A DNA stretch of 64,000 bases from Devosia sp. 2618 (GTDB lineage Bacteria > Pseudomonadota > Alphaproteobacteria > Rhizobiales > Devosiaceae). A program made the position numbers and the translations under genes. Positions 30,582 through 40,344 of this stretch are shown here, piece by piece (position 1 is the first letter of the stretch; every line of letters begins with the position of its first letter). The notes below the pieces were generated by a model. That model was not told the DNA's origin. It saw only the letters and a list, made by a program, of their open reading frames with translations, and made no database searches. The DNA lies in NCBI RefSeq assembly GCF_040546815.1, contig NZ_JBEPOO010000001.1, positions 2,418,001-2,482,000 of the forward strand. The letters are read 5' to 3'.

Positions 30582-30766
30582 GACCTGTGCTCCCCTCGTT
30601 ACTCGACGCTGGGGAAAGACTGCTGCACGGGTCTGAAATGAACAACATCACGAGCGCGTGATTGAAAGAAATCCCGATACTGCTCGTTCAGGCGCAACCC
30701 CGGTCCCGGCATTCTGCAACGGGAATATCGAATGCCAGAATGGTATTACAATCTGCCGGATTGCCG

Positions 30767-32074
30767 TTACCTCGGGGCGCGCTTCTGCGCTTTCCCTGCC
30801 TTCGACCAGGGCGCAATCTCCTTGGCCACAACCCAAGGCAAAAGCCGGATCGGCTGCGCTTTGAGGTGGGCGGTCACCACCGGCAGCTTCAGCAAGTGGA
30901 CCATCTGCCGCTGCAGGCTAATCGGATTGCAGTAGCGCTCGGTCGTTTCCGATTCCCCGCCATGGCCGAGAAGGTCGGCGCGAAATTCCCGCGAGACTTC
31001 TTCCTGCTTCAACTCGTCGCCAAAGAAGTGGCGGATCTGGTGCGGGGTGAAGTCCACCGCCCGCAGGGATGGCAGCATCTGCTTGTAGAGCCGGTCGCCG
31101 AGCGGCGAGCGGGTCGAAGGGGAATACAGATCGGGAAAAAGGCGCTCGCAACCAAGCGCACTGATGGCCTCGACATAGTCGAGGAAACCAAGACGGATGA
31201 CTTCGGGATGCAGCGCCAGGTTGCGGACCGACTGCAAATTCTTGACCCGGCGGAGGGCATTGGGGGCGACGTGGATATAGGGGATGTCGCCGTTGTCGGT
31301 GATCACATCATCCACCGCCAGGCCGCAGTGTTCTTCCCGCCGCGCGCCTTCATAAGCGGCGAGAATGGTGCAGAAGAACTCCGCACGATGGAAGAATTCC
31401 GTTCCGGGCGTATCGATATCGTCCCAATGCGCATAACCAGTAAAGACCGGGCTCTCGAACAGCGTCTGCACCTTCGCGCCGGGCCTGTGGCGGGCAGCGT
31501 CGCTTCATCCGTCACAGCAGGCGATGGGGTTCCGTCGCCACGCATCTCCTCCAGCAGCGCGCCAAAATCCAGCTCGGAGACCGGCCGGTTCCCATAGCGC
31601 TGCTCGGCGCCCAGCAGGGCTTCGCCCAAAGCCCTGAGATAAACCGGCTGGGCCTTTACCAGGCTGATGGCATTGACCGGCGCACCAGCGCTTTCGATGT
31701 GCTGCGCCCTGCTCGGACAACAGCTTGTAGGCGAGACCCTGTGCCAGTTCCGTGTCGAGCAGTTCCGTTCGCTCAGTTGTCGGATTGGCACGCTCAAGGG
31801 CAGCCAAAAGATTCAGTTTCTGCTGGTGCTCAACCAGCACCGCCTTGAAGAGCGAACTAAGCTGCTCCCGGCTGATCTGTGCGCGCTCGTCCATGAAAAC
31901 CTCCATTGCCTGCGCATCGAGCGGCGGGACCAGGCGACGGGCGACAGCCACGTCCTTGGTTCTGAGGTTCACCTTGACATGAGAGATTTGCAAGCGTCTT
32001 GCGAGGTGATCCGGCAATCGGCGCTGCCAGTAATAGACAGCGCCTCGACGTAGACGATGGGGTCCGCGTGCCAT
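30767..32074 (-). pseudogene. Site-specific tyrosine integrase with two frameshifts
   Basis: From ATG 32074, RGPHRLRRGAVYYWQRRLPD is the typical start of DUF6538-type phage integrases. Frame changes near 31710 and 31470 separate three pieces. The catalytic piece has EGARREEHCGL (Arg I), FTPHQIRHFFG (HxxRH) and LLGHGGESETTERYCNP (GH, Tyr), so the core residues survive. If the transposon at 32190 is removed, this gene lies about 130 bp from the 3' end of tRNA-Gln, the usual place for an island integrase. Confidence 0.75.
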
Positions 32075-32189
32075 TTGTACCTGCCTTATGTATCACAGGC
32101 ATGTACCCCCGTTACTGCGACTCAAGCCCTAGAGCAGGATTGCTCTGGAAAACTCGAAGCCCGCAACGCAAGGGAAATTGACAAGCGCA

Positions 32190-32313
32190 TGTCCGGCCCA
32201 CGTAACACTGCGACGCAAGTGCCCCAGTATCTGGGGATTCTCATTTTAACACCGCGACGAAATTCAACTTAAGAATGCGACGCGGGGGTGGATTTTCAGC
32301 TTAAGACTGCGAC
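32190..32313. repeat. Transposon left end with four end repeats
   Basis: Read on the minus strand there are four related sites: CGTCGCAGTGTTA (32203-32215, in the terminal repeat), CGTCGCGGTGTTAA (32246-32259), CGTCGCATTCTTAAGTTGAA (32263-32282) and GTCGCAGTCTTAAGCTGAAA (ending 32313). The core GTCGCA-N2-TTAA-N2-TGAA recurs at irregular spacing, as in TnsB/TniA-type ends. The last site is only about 30 bp from the first protein-like codons of the ATPase gene. Confidence 0.75.
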
Positions 32314-32411
32314 TGCGAATTAACTCTAATAAATCCAGATACTTAAGAGATCTCTTCCGACCTGGGCAGTCGGACCTGGAGTTCTTCAGGTTTTTCTCGC
32401 TGGCGGTCGAG

Positions 32412-34160
32412 TTGGTGTGCGTGGACAAGGTACTCAGCGCAGTGCACGAGCTTCGCCTGGCTGACGAACTTGAACTCCAAGCCGTTCACGAGATCGCGGT
32501 CGTCGAGGATTTCGTCGCCGAGTTTCCAAGGCTTACCGGGGCCGATCAGGCAGTCCGGACGTTTTCGGATCTCGCCCGGATGTGTCGCAATCTCGTCAGA
32601 CGCATGAACGAGGCAAGCGGACGCGGGCAAGTGGCCGAACTCGTCGGAGGATTGCCTGCGCGCGAACCCTACGAACTCTTGGGGACCCTCTGCGATAAGC
32701 TTTCGGGGGTTATCCGCTTCAAGACGGCAGCTTCGAGGCCCACACCGGGCTTCAAATTCTGCCTCGATGACTGCGAAGTCCTCAGCCCGACACAACTCCG
32801 CTCCATCAATACCTTGGTCAGGAAGAGCCGCTTCCCTGTTTCTTGGGTGATCTGCGCCGTCGGTGAGACGATCGAGGGAGGCGACACGTTCATTAAGGAA
32901 CGGCCGTTGACCGACGCCGACCGTCGCGTGATCTCGCTCGACGAGCGGGACCGTCCCGAGTTCGTGTCGCTTTGCGAGGCGGTTGTCAGCTTGCGGACCT
33001 ATTTCTCGCTGCCGCAGAACGACAGGCCGCCGGTGACCGGCGATACCATTGCCCGGCAGTTTTCCCTGCGCGAGAAACTCGGGGTAGTCGGTGTGAACGA
33101 CATCCTCGGGATCGTCCTGGCACGCTCGACGAGACCCCTCGCAAGGCAAATCGCCGCCGCTGCCACTCGCCTCTCGGATCTCGCCAGATCGTCCAAGGGA
33201 GGCGTGCCGAACACGATTCTCGGTGACGTCCCCCCATACTACCAAGCCTACCTGTTATGGCACTGGACAGGGAGAGAAGATGCGTTCGTCGCTACGGCTG
33301 CGCCAAGCGACATGGTGCGGATAGACCAACACCTCACGCAACTGTCGTCACCGGCATTCCAGGCTTGGATGCGACGCAAGATGGTCGGGACCATGCTGCA
33401 TATCTCGGCACGCCTCGGTTTCAAGCAGCTACCATTGTCGGGCAGCAACATCGTCACGTCATTGGCAGACGGATCGATCCGGGATTTCCTCGAGATCATG
33501 GCGGCGATCTATGACGCGTACAAAGCCAGCAATAGCAAGGTCGACGCTAGCCAGACGCTGAAACGTTTCGTCACGTCACGGACCAAGATCGCCACCCGTG
33601 TGCAGACGATCGGCATCTACAATGCCAGCACTCAGTACTTCGACGGCGTGGGCGCCTTGAGCGATGCGAGCTCGACCTCCATGGCGAGGTTGATCGAGGC
33701 TCTCGGTAAGTACACGAGCCGGCTGCAGAGCACGGCCGACGACCCTTCGGTGCTTGCCACCACGGAGCGGGGAGTATTCGTGCTCGACGGAAACCAGTAC
33801 CTGTGGCCCGAGGACGATACCGTCACCCAGTACGTTCGCCAGGTTATCGCGCGTGCCGAACTTTCAGGCTACTTGCGGACGATCACCTTGAAGCGGCGGC
33901 CAGCCGGGACGGCGACCTCGCCTCGATCCTCCGGGACCTTGACCGGCTTCAGGCTCCATCGCCGGTTCGCGCCGTTCTTCATGTTCTCCTACCGTGGCGC
34001 GTACGAACCCGTCCGGGTGTCGACGGAGTATCTTGCGGCCCTTTGCGCTGCAGAGTCCGCTATCACGCCCGATGCCTGGGTCGCCGGCGCTGCGCCACTC
34101 GAGGCGGACACACTCGAACAACTCTCGCTGCCTCTTTCCGGGGATGACGATGAAGCCTGA
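32412..34160 (+). CDS. ORC/CDC6-like AAA ATPase fragment lacking Walker A (5'-truncated)
   Basis: A 582-residue frame from TTG 32412. It is open back to 32250 and protein-like from about 32340 (YLRDLFRPGQSDLEFFRFFS). FCLDDCEVLSPTQLRSINTLV resembles a Walker B with following helix, and WVICAVG a sensor-1 strand. This is the pattern of the bacterial ORC/CDC6-like ATPase family as I recall it, not a searched match. The N-terminal part that should hold the P-loop is missing: the frame runs straight into the transposon left end. The partner gene overlaps its 3' end by 17 bp. Probably part of an accessory, possibly defensive, pair that has been cut. Confidence 0.5.
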   Translation: MVCVDKVLSAVHELRLADELELQAVHEIAVVEDFVAEFPRLTGADQAVRTFSDLARMCRNLVRRMNEASGRGQVAELVGGLPAREPYELLGTLCDKLSGVIRFKTAASRPTPGFKFCLDDCEVLSPTQLRSINTLVRKSRFPVSWVICAVGETIEGGDTFIKERPLTDADRRVISLDERDRPEFVSLCEAVVSLRTYFSLPQNDRPPVTGDTIARQFSLREKLGVVGVNDILGIVLARSTRPLARQIAAAATRLSDLARSSKGGVPNTILGDVPPYYQAYLLWHWTGREDAFVATAAPSDMVRIDQHLTQLSSPAFQAWMRRKMVGTMLHISARLGFKQLPLSGSNIVTSLADGSIRDFLEIMAAIYDAYKASNSKVDASQTLKRFVTSRTKIATRVQTIGIYNASTQYFDGVGALSDASSTSMARLIEALGKYTSRLQSTADDPSVLATTERGVFVLDGNQYLWPEDDTVTQYVRQVIARAELSGYLRTITLKRRPAGTATSPRSSGTLTGFRLHRRFAPFFMFSYRGAYEPVRVSTEYLAALCAAESAITPDAWVAGAAPLEADTLEQLSLPLSGDDDEA

Positions 34161-35163
34161 TGCATCTATCGGCGCTTTGCACGTCACCCAGGGCGAGTTG
34201 ACGAATGACGCTCTTCTCAAGAAGTACGATCTGGGGGTGGCGGCGATCAGTTGGGAAAGCCGGACGGTGACGGCTCTCCCCTTCATGGCCGGTCGCTCGG
34301 AAGAAACCGTGATGCTGAGATTCGCATCGACCGATAAAAGCGTGGACGACCTGAAAGACGTCATGCAGTCAGACGCGGACAAGATACTCGGTTCGTACAG
34401 CCTGCACTCCCTTGAACGATCGACTGTCTGGAACGAGAACGTCGCTGATCTCGACAGGCTGGTGTCGGAGGCCGTCAGGAGAGCCGGCAGGCCGATCTCG
34501 GTGCTGCTGGACATGTCTTGTCTTCCGAAGCGCTATTCACTGCTCTTGCTCGGTCGGGGCTTCCGGCAGGAGCATGTTGCCCGGATGGACATTCTCTACG
34601 CCGAGGCAGAACGGTACGAGATGACGAGGCTGAAGCATTCGGGCGCGGTGAACATCGTATCGGAGGGCGCGTCGACTACGGTTCAAGTGCCATACTTCGA
34701 AGGAGACAATTATACGCCCGACAAGCGAGACCTGTTCATCTCTCTCGGCGGCGAGCTGACAAACGCGGTCCCCATCGTCGAGCGCTTCGAGGCCAGCGAC
34801 CTGCGACTGTATTCGGTCGAAGACACTCAAGCGCGGGTACCGAGCGCGCAGTTCGAGGGAGAAGCGCCGATAAGGCAGCGCTTGTCCGAGATGCCGAACG
34901 CGTACAACATGACGTTCGCACTTGGCGATGTGCTCGGATTGGCCGAGGATGTGCTGAGGACCAAACAACTGCCAACAACATGCCTGGCGATAGGTCCGAA
35001 GACCCACGCCTTGGCATTCGGACTGGCCGCTCTGGCCGACGACTCGATCCAATTGGTTTGCCGTTCGCCAGGTAGGTACTTGGCAAACGACGCCATACCT
35101 TCCGGTAAGATCTTCCTGTACCAGATCCAGGACCGCTTCGAGCCCAGAGCCTATTGGAGCTGA
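34144..35163 (+). CDS. Unknown partner protein of the ORC-like ATPase
   Basis: A protein of 339 residues from ATG 34144 (MTMKPDASIGALHVTQGELT), overlapping the ATPase gene by 17 bp. ATG 34150 is an alternative. Repeated beta-strand/helix blocks (GVAAISWESRTVTALPFM, ISVLLDMSCLPKRYSLLLLG, RDLFISLGGELTNAVPIVE, TTCLAIGPKTHALAFGLAA) suggest a Rossmann-like or two-lobed alpha/beta fold, perhaps a sensor or nucleotide-binding domain. No catalytic motif is recognised. The tight overlap implies it works with the ATPase. Confidence 0.6.
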   Translation: MTMKPDASIGALHVTQGELTNDALLKKYDLGVAAISWESRTVTALPFMAGRSEETVMLRFASTDKSVDDLKDVMQSDADKILGSYSLHSLERSTVWNENVADLDRLVSEAVRRAGRPISVLLDMSCLPKRYSLLLLGRGFRQEHVARMDILYAEAERYEMTRLKHSGAVNIVSEGASTTVQVPYFEGDNYTPDKRDLFISLGGELTNAVPIVERFEASDLRLYSVEDTQARVPSAQFEGEAPIRQRLSEMPNAYNMTFALGDVLGLAEDVLRTKQLPTTCLAIGPKTHALAFGLAALADDSIQLVCRSPGRYLANDAIPSGKIFLYQIQDRFEPRAYWS

Positions 35164-35352
35164 AGTGTGGGGTTGCTTGGTGGACCTCGTACCAGAAAAG
35201 TACGCCTTCGCCCCCTCATTAGTGCTCGTATGTCCAGATCGATGTTAGTGACATTGCTGTCACCCAATTCTCCGATGCCCAGCCCGATGAACTGGGCATC
35301 TGGGCAGTGTTTCCATCACGTCGCTTTGTCCCTGCGCGAGTGAAGGCGCTCA

Positions 35353-35571
35353 GGCGGACTTTTCGGCGCCGTCTTTATCGGCACCGCCATTTTGATGGTG
35401 CCCCGCCTCGGCGCGGCGACGGCCATGGCGCTTATCGTGGTGGGCCAGATGCTGGCGTCCATCGCCATCGACCACTTCGGCGTTTTGGGCACGACGCAGC
35501 ATAGCGCGGGTCCGGTACGCATCGTTGGGGCATTGCTGCTCCTTGCCGGCGTTGTCATGGTCAGACTCTGA
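35353..35571 (+). pseudogene. DMT-family transporter (DUF606/YdcZ) C-terminal fragment
   Basis: A frame with no start codon reads GGLFGAVFIGTAILMVPRLG, then GQMLASIAIDHFGVLG, and ends ALLLLAGVVMVRL at TGA 35571. This is the last 72 residues of a YdcZ-type small drug/metabolite transporter. An in-frame stop lies just before it. The rest of the gene is missing, so it is a fragment carried between the two cargo modules of the transposon. Confidence 0.7.
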
Positions 35572-35683
35572 GAGATCGAATCCCGATCTTTGGACGTACG
35601 GAGCCGACGGTCACGTTCTGACCCCAAAGCACCGTCGCGCTGCTATCATGGCGCATGAAGCACCAGGCAAAGGATTCGAAGCT

Positions 35684-37579
35684 ATGACGGGCGACGCGTG
35701 CGACGATGGCGAGGCGACAGCACAGGCTGAAGCGCCCTGGCCGCCGCAAAGCGTCGTCACACCATCTGACTTCCGGAAAGTCGACTACAATGCCATCGTC
35801 CGGGGCCTGAAGTCAGCCTATGACGGTCGCCTGGAGACGGCCTTCATGGAGGTCGCGCGAGCGAGCAGGGACAAGGAGCCTGATTTCAGCGTCTATCGCT
35901 TGCTGGGGTCGGCATGTGGCCTGCATTTCAGGTTGCATGACAAAGCCGGCGCCTTCGGGCCCAAGATGACCTACGGCAACAGCCGGACGCCTATTCCTGA
36001 GGATTGGCTCGGCGACCAGACAGACCATATCTTCGAAATCCTTGATGACGTCGAGCACCCGGCTCTCCGGGCAAGATTGGCCGATGTCGTCTGGACCAAT
36101 GATCGCAAGAAGGGAAAGGCGGCGGCGATCGCCGTGGTCGCCTATTGCGAATGCGTCGAGGGCCTTCTGAGCGGAACTTACGAGGACCGTTTTGCGACGG
36201 AAAACGAGGTATCCCTCGAGGAAGTTGACCTCATCGAGCGGGCGTCGCAGATCCACTCCCGGTCGAACAAGCGAACGGCGCCAATGCACGATCGGGTCGC
36301 GACGTTGCTGGAAACCCTCTATGTCGCCGCCTTGGGCCATGTCGACGTCGTACCCTTAAGTCGACTGGCGACGCTCCGGTCACGGTATTCCCTGATCACA
36401 ATGGATCAACTGTCCGCGGACATGGAATCTGCGGCATCCGCTGCCGAGCAACTTCCCGATCCCAACCCGATGGTGATCAAGGACCTCTGGGATACGGCCG
36501 CCTTCGCTCACGGCGAGGCCAAACGCTTAGACGATCAACGCCGGTGTCAACTCGCGGGTGTCGAGCAGACACTCAGGATGGCGCCGCAAACCGGCTCCGC
36601 TTCTGGAGCCGCGCACTGGTACCGACGGGCGATTGGCGAGTTGAGGCAGATACCGGGCACGGAGGCACGGCGTGAAGAACTCCGTAAGGAATTGCGGAGT
36701 CTCCAGGAAAAGTCGCTCGAGGAGATGGGGGCGTTCGAAATCCCGATCGACCTGTCCGACATCGTCAGCGGGACGATCGAGATCTTTGAGAAGCTGACAT
36801 TACCGGAGGGGCTCAGGCAATTTGCCCTACTTGCGCGTCCGCAGAGCGTTGCCGACATGCGCGCAAAGGCGATGGAACCGGAAACCGGCATTGCGGGTCT
36901 GTTTTCGGCTACACATCTCGATAACGAGGGAAAGATCGTTGCGGAAATCGAGGGAGCGTCCCTTGACGGTTCAACTCCCAGCGAAGAGCGGATCAAGAGC
37001 AAGATGGTCCAGCAACTGCAGTTCGCTATGGACATCGCAGTGAAAGGCCAGATCGAGCCCGCACGTCGATTCCTCTCGGGAGAGTTTCCGCTCTCCGAAA
37101 GGCACTTTCGCTTCATCGTCCTCCAGAGCCCGTTCGTTCCTCACCAGCATGCGGCGACCTTTGCACTCGGTCTTGCGCGCCTTGTGCAGGGAGACCTCCT
37201 CTCGGCCGGTCCGATCCTCATCCCGCAACTGGAGCACTGCCTGCGGCACGTGCTGATCAACGCGAGCACGGATACTTCGAAGATGCGTAACGACCTCACA
37301 CAGGAGGATCGGTCGCTCTCAACCCTGCTGGACAGCTATCGCAAGGAACTGGTCGATATTTTCGGCGAGGACATCGTCACCTATATCGATCTGATCTTCA
37401 ATCATCGCCCGGGACCCGCTTTACGACACGAGTTTGCCCACGGCAAGGTCGGCGACCGCAGCTACGGGGATCCGGCGATCTACTTCGCCTGTTGCTTCAT
37501 CTACCTGCTGGTGTGCCTGCCACTGCAGTCGGCGTGGGCGCAATATGTCGCGCCGGCGATCGAGGCTGGCTCGTTCTGA
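35684..37579 (+). CDS. DUF4209-domain protein with HEPN-like RX4H motif
   Basis: A 631-residue, mostly helical protein. The N-terminal part (HPALRARLADVVW near residues 130-142) matches the region that precedes DUF4209. The C-terminal GPALRHEFAHGKVGD fits the DUF4209 signature RNxxxHG with His for Asn. R-x4-H is also the catalytic motif of HEPN RNases, so RNA cleavage is a reasonable guess. ATG 35684 is chosen because AAAGGA precedes it by 9 bases; ATG 35648 is in frame without such a site. It stands alone between a transporter fragment and a small zinc-ribbon-like gene in the transposon cargo. Confidence 0.65.
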   Translation: MTGDACDDGEATAQAEAPWPPQSVVTPSDFRKVDYNAIVRGLKSAYDGRLETAFMEVARASRDKEPDFSVYRLLGSACGLHFRLHDKAGAFGPKMTYGNSRTPIPEDWLGDQTDHIFEILDDVEHPALRARLADVVWTNDRKKGKAAAIAVVAYCECVEGLLSGTYEDRFATENEVSLEEVDLIERASQIHSRSNKRTAPMHDRVATLLETLYVAALGHVDVVPLSRLATLRSRYSLITMDQLSADMESAASAAEQLPDPNPMVIKDLWDTAAFAHGEAKRLDDQRRCQLAGVEQTLRMAPQTGSASGAAHWYRRAIGELRQIPGTEARREELRKELRSLQEKSLEEMGAFEIPIDLSDIVSGTIEIFEKLTLPEGLRQFALLARPQSVADMRAKAMEPETGIAGLFSATHLDNEGKIVAEIEGASLDGSTPSEERIKSKMVQQLQFAMDIAVKGQIEPARRFLSGEFPLSERHFRFIVLQSPFVPHQHAATFALGLARLVQGDLLSAGPILIPQLEHCLRHVLINASTDTSKMRNDLTQEDRSLSTLLDSYRKELVDIFGEDIVTYIDLIFNHRPGPALRHEFAHGKVGDRSYGDPAIYFACCFIYLLVCLPLQSAWAQYVAPAIEAGSF

Positions 37580-37629
37580 CCGAGGGCCGTCGAAACAGAC
37601 GACGGCACGCGGCCGGCTGCGAAGACAGC

Positions 37630-38025
37630 TCATCTACCGAACTTGCGGCCACCCCTGCGCTTGCCGACCCATGGCAGCTCGGTCTGCGCTACGGCCTCGC
37701 GAGCGCGCTGCATGGCGACGAGTTCATCCGTCGATAGCGGCACGGTGCCAGCGCCATGCGAGCCTGCGAATTCGGGGCGGCGTCCGGCGTGGCCCAGAGC
37801 GAATGTCGGATGGTACCACCCACATATCGAGCATCGTAACCGGCCCGAAAGGTGGTCTCGTCCCAAGTAGAAGTCGAACGCCCATCCCAGATGAGCGGCA
37901 AGAACGTCCAGTTCCAGTCGGGCATCATGGCTGCAGACCCAGTAGTGACTGCAATAGGCGTGGATCGCACGGCCAGTGTCACGGAAGTCCTCGAGTGTGC
38001 GTATCAGGCGCGTGAGCGTGATCAA
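37630..38025 (-). CDS. Small hypothetical protein with zinc-ribbon-like cysteines
   Basis: About 131 residues from TTG 38025 (AGGA lies about 8 bases upstream; no ATG available). RAIHAYCSHYWVCSHDARLE supplies Cys/His pairs and GRLRCSICGWYHPTF a CxxC, together a likely zinc-ribbon. The charged C-terminal tail ends RGGRKFGR. Similar small zinc-ribbon proteins are common in Hyphomicrobiales islands. The frame is open a further 25 codons upstream, so the true start is uncertain. Function unknown. Confidence 0.5.
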   Translation of the reverse strand: MITLTRLIRTLEDFRDTGRAIHAYCSHYWVCSHDARLELDVLAAHLGWAFDFYLGRDHLSGRLRCSICGWYHPTFALGHAGRRPEFAGSHGAGTVPLSTDELVAMQRAREAVAQTELPWVGKRRGGRKFGR

Positions 38026-38103
38026 TGGAAGTTCCTGCCCGTAGGCAAGGCATCGGTGAGGCGCTTGACCACCGTTGCTTGATATTACTCCTGCTCCCTG
38101 TTT

Positions 38104-39590
38104 CTACCCTTCGGGCCACCCGACTTTGCTTCGTCGGCCCTGGCGATGACCCGTTCGCCGAATATCGGTGCCGCCAGCGATCCTGGCCATATCCGGCGTC
38201 AGATCGACGAATTCTTTGGCGATGACATGGATTACGATGCCTTCACGCTGCAGAATGCCCCGCACGCCGAGGACCCTGGCGCCAAGCACGACCCGCCGGT
38301 TGGCCTCGAAAACCTTGGGCCAGACGATAATGTTGGCGACGCCGCTCTCGTCCTCGAGCGTCGCGAAGATCACACCGCTTGCAGTGCCTGGCCGCTGCCG
38401 GACAAGCACCAGTCCTGATACCATCACGGTGTGGCCGGGGTTCATGGTCCGCAACTCGTCGTTCGGCACGAACCGCCGCCGTGTCAGGTCTTCCCTCAGA
38501 AAGCTCATGGGGTGCGCCTTGAGCGAAATCGACAGTGCCCGGTAGTCGTGGATGACTTCCTCGCCCGGTGGCATGGGCGGCAATCCACTTTCGTCGTCGA
38601 CCCATCGTGGCGGCGCACCGCCGGACTGAAACAATGGCAGGGTCTCGGCGCCATGCATGCCGATCAACCCTGTGATGGCCCACATGGCATCGCGCCGGTT
38701 GAGCCCGATAGACTGGAACGCGTCCGCATCGGCCAGCGCCGAGGACCGATGGAGAAAGCCCCGTCCGCAGCCAAAGGTCACGAACGCTGTCGTAGCCGCC
38801 TCCGCGACGGGCGACGATTAGGTTGGCATGCTCGATGCGCAACCCCTTCACGAGGTTGAAACCGAGGCGTACGCCCATGGAGCCCCAGATGTCCTCTTCC
38901 ATTTCGGAATGCTTGGGCGCCAGGGTCAGGCCGGCCTGGTTGGTTCGCTCCATCACGTTTTCGAGGTCGCTCAGGTTGATATCCACCGGCCGGACGTCGA
39001 CACCGTGGTCCATGGCGTCACGGATGATCTGGCTGGGCGCATAAAAGCCCATGGGCTGGCTGTTCAGCAGCGCGGCGGCGAAAACGTCCGGGTAACGGCA
39101 TTTGATCCAGCAGCTGACATAGACCAGCAGCGCGAAAGAAGCGGCATGGGATTCCGGAAAACCATACGACCCAAAACCCTCGATTTGCCGAAAACACGCC
39201 TCGGCGAAATCCCGGGTGTAGCCGTTGCCGAGCATCCCGTTGATGAATTTGTCTTCGAAGATCCCGACCCCGCCGGTCCTTTTGAACGTGGCCATTGCGC
39301 GCCGCAAACGGTCCGCCTCCGCCGGTGTGAAACCGGCGGCCACGATGGCGATCTTCATCGCCTGCTCCTGAAAGAGCGGCACACCGTACGTTTTTTCAGG
39401 ACATGTTCGAGTTCGGGTGACGGATAGGAGGTCGCCTCCAATCCCTGCCGTCGCTTGAGATATGGGTGCACCATCGCGCCCTGAATCGGCCCGGGGCGCA
39501 CGATGGCCACCTCGATGACCAGGTCGTAGAATTCACTCGGCTTCAACCGCGGCAGCATGGACATCTGCGCCCGGCTCTCGATCTGGGCCG
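38104..39590 (-). pseudogene. dnaE2: Error-prone DNA polymerase DnaE2, C-terminal fragment with two frameshifts
   Basis: Pieces in three frames read the second half of DnaE2: [72 protein letters not shown] and [20 protein letters not shown], followed by the OB-fold region [20 protein letters not shown]. Frame changes lie near 39393 (an A6 run) and 38735. The N-terminal half with the PHP domain is absent: similarity stops near 39590, where the opposite strand becomes TniQ sequence. No imuA/imuB is present. Non-functional remnant. Confidence 0.82.
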
Positions 39591-40298
39591 GCTGAGCTCG
39601 CCAGTGTCCTTAGAATACCAGCATCTGGGGCGCAAACCCTCTCAAAAGCCGGAATCCTGATGGAGAGCATCACCGTAAAAGGTGCCCAAACACACCGACG
39701 GTACAGTCGGCGGTCGCTTGATGAATTCGTGGGTACATTGGCGAAATCGTCCGCGGTGACAGGCAACTCGGACACCACTCTCCGGCAAGCAATGAAAGCT
39801 GTATGGTGGCCGTACGGAAATTCTGCAATCGCGCTCGTGTACGTTTCCCTTTTCCCATTCAACCTCATTGGGGTGGGGCCTCATCACCTGGACTGGCGTG
39901 ACGCGATCTGCGTGGCAGACGTTGACCACTTCCATAACGAACTGCCTCGTCTCGCCGAGCGCTTTGGGGCTGGAGGAATACATATAACTAAGTCTGGAGT
40001 GATGAATCGGTTGAGGTGCTCCAACGCGACCTTCGACAGTCTGGTATGCCGTAACCTGTTGCGGCCTGCGAAGGGCCCGCTAAAGCACCACCGCTTCTTG
40101 GTTAGTGACGTTGAGGCGTTTCGCAAAAAGTACGTTCTGCTGGACGAGGCTGCGTCGACCTTTGGGTTCAAAAGTCCGAAGCAAGCATTCTTCATGGCCA
40201 CAAGGCTGGGCATGCGCCCAAAGTATGCCTGGGGCAGCAATATGCCACTCTTGTTTGAAAGGTCCGACTTCGAAAGGGTGCGGAGTGCCTTGAACTAA
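39591..40298 (+). pseudogene. TniQ-family transposition protein, C-terminal fragment
   Basis: The open frame starts without a start codon at about 39591 ([20 protein letters not shown]) and contains RRYSRRSLDEFVGTLAKS. Two helix-turn-helix-like segments follow (ITKSGVMNRLRCSNATFDSL and LLDEAASTFGFKSPKQAFFM). The RRFS-x-x-SLDxF start of a repeated DNA-binding region is how alphaproteobacterial TniQ/TnsD-like proteins end. ATG 39660 could start a 212-residue product. The N-terminal zinc-finger part is gone, replaced by the dnaE2 fragment. TniQ is the target-selection protein of Tn7/Tn5053-like transposons, which fits the ends found here. Confidence 0.5.
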
Positions 40299-40324
40299 GA
40301 GGGGCGCCTCGAGAGGCGCCTCTC
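40299..40324 (+). terminator. Hairpin after TniQ fragment
   Basis: GAGGGGCGCCT and AGGCGCCTCTC form an 11-bp stem with one mismatch just past the TniQ stop codon. No T-run follows, so termination may be weak. Confidence 0.4.
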
Positions 40325-40344
40325 CGATATTTGTTGTTGTCTGC

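Noticed and set aside
34137..34143. Separate upstream start at 33994 for the ATPase partner
   Set aside because: The extra 50 residues lie wholly inside the ATPase gene and are arginine/proline-rich out-of-frame sequence.
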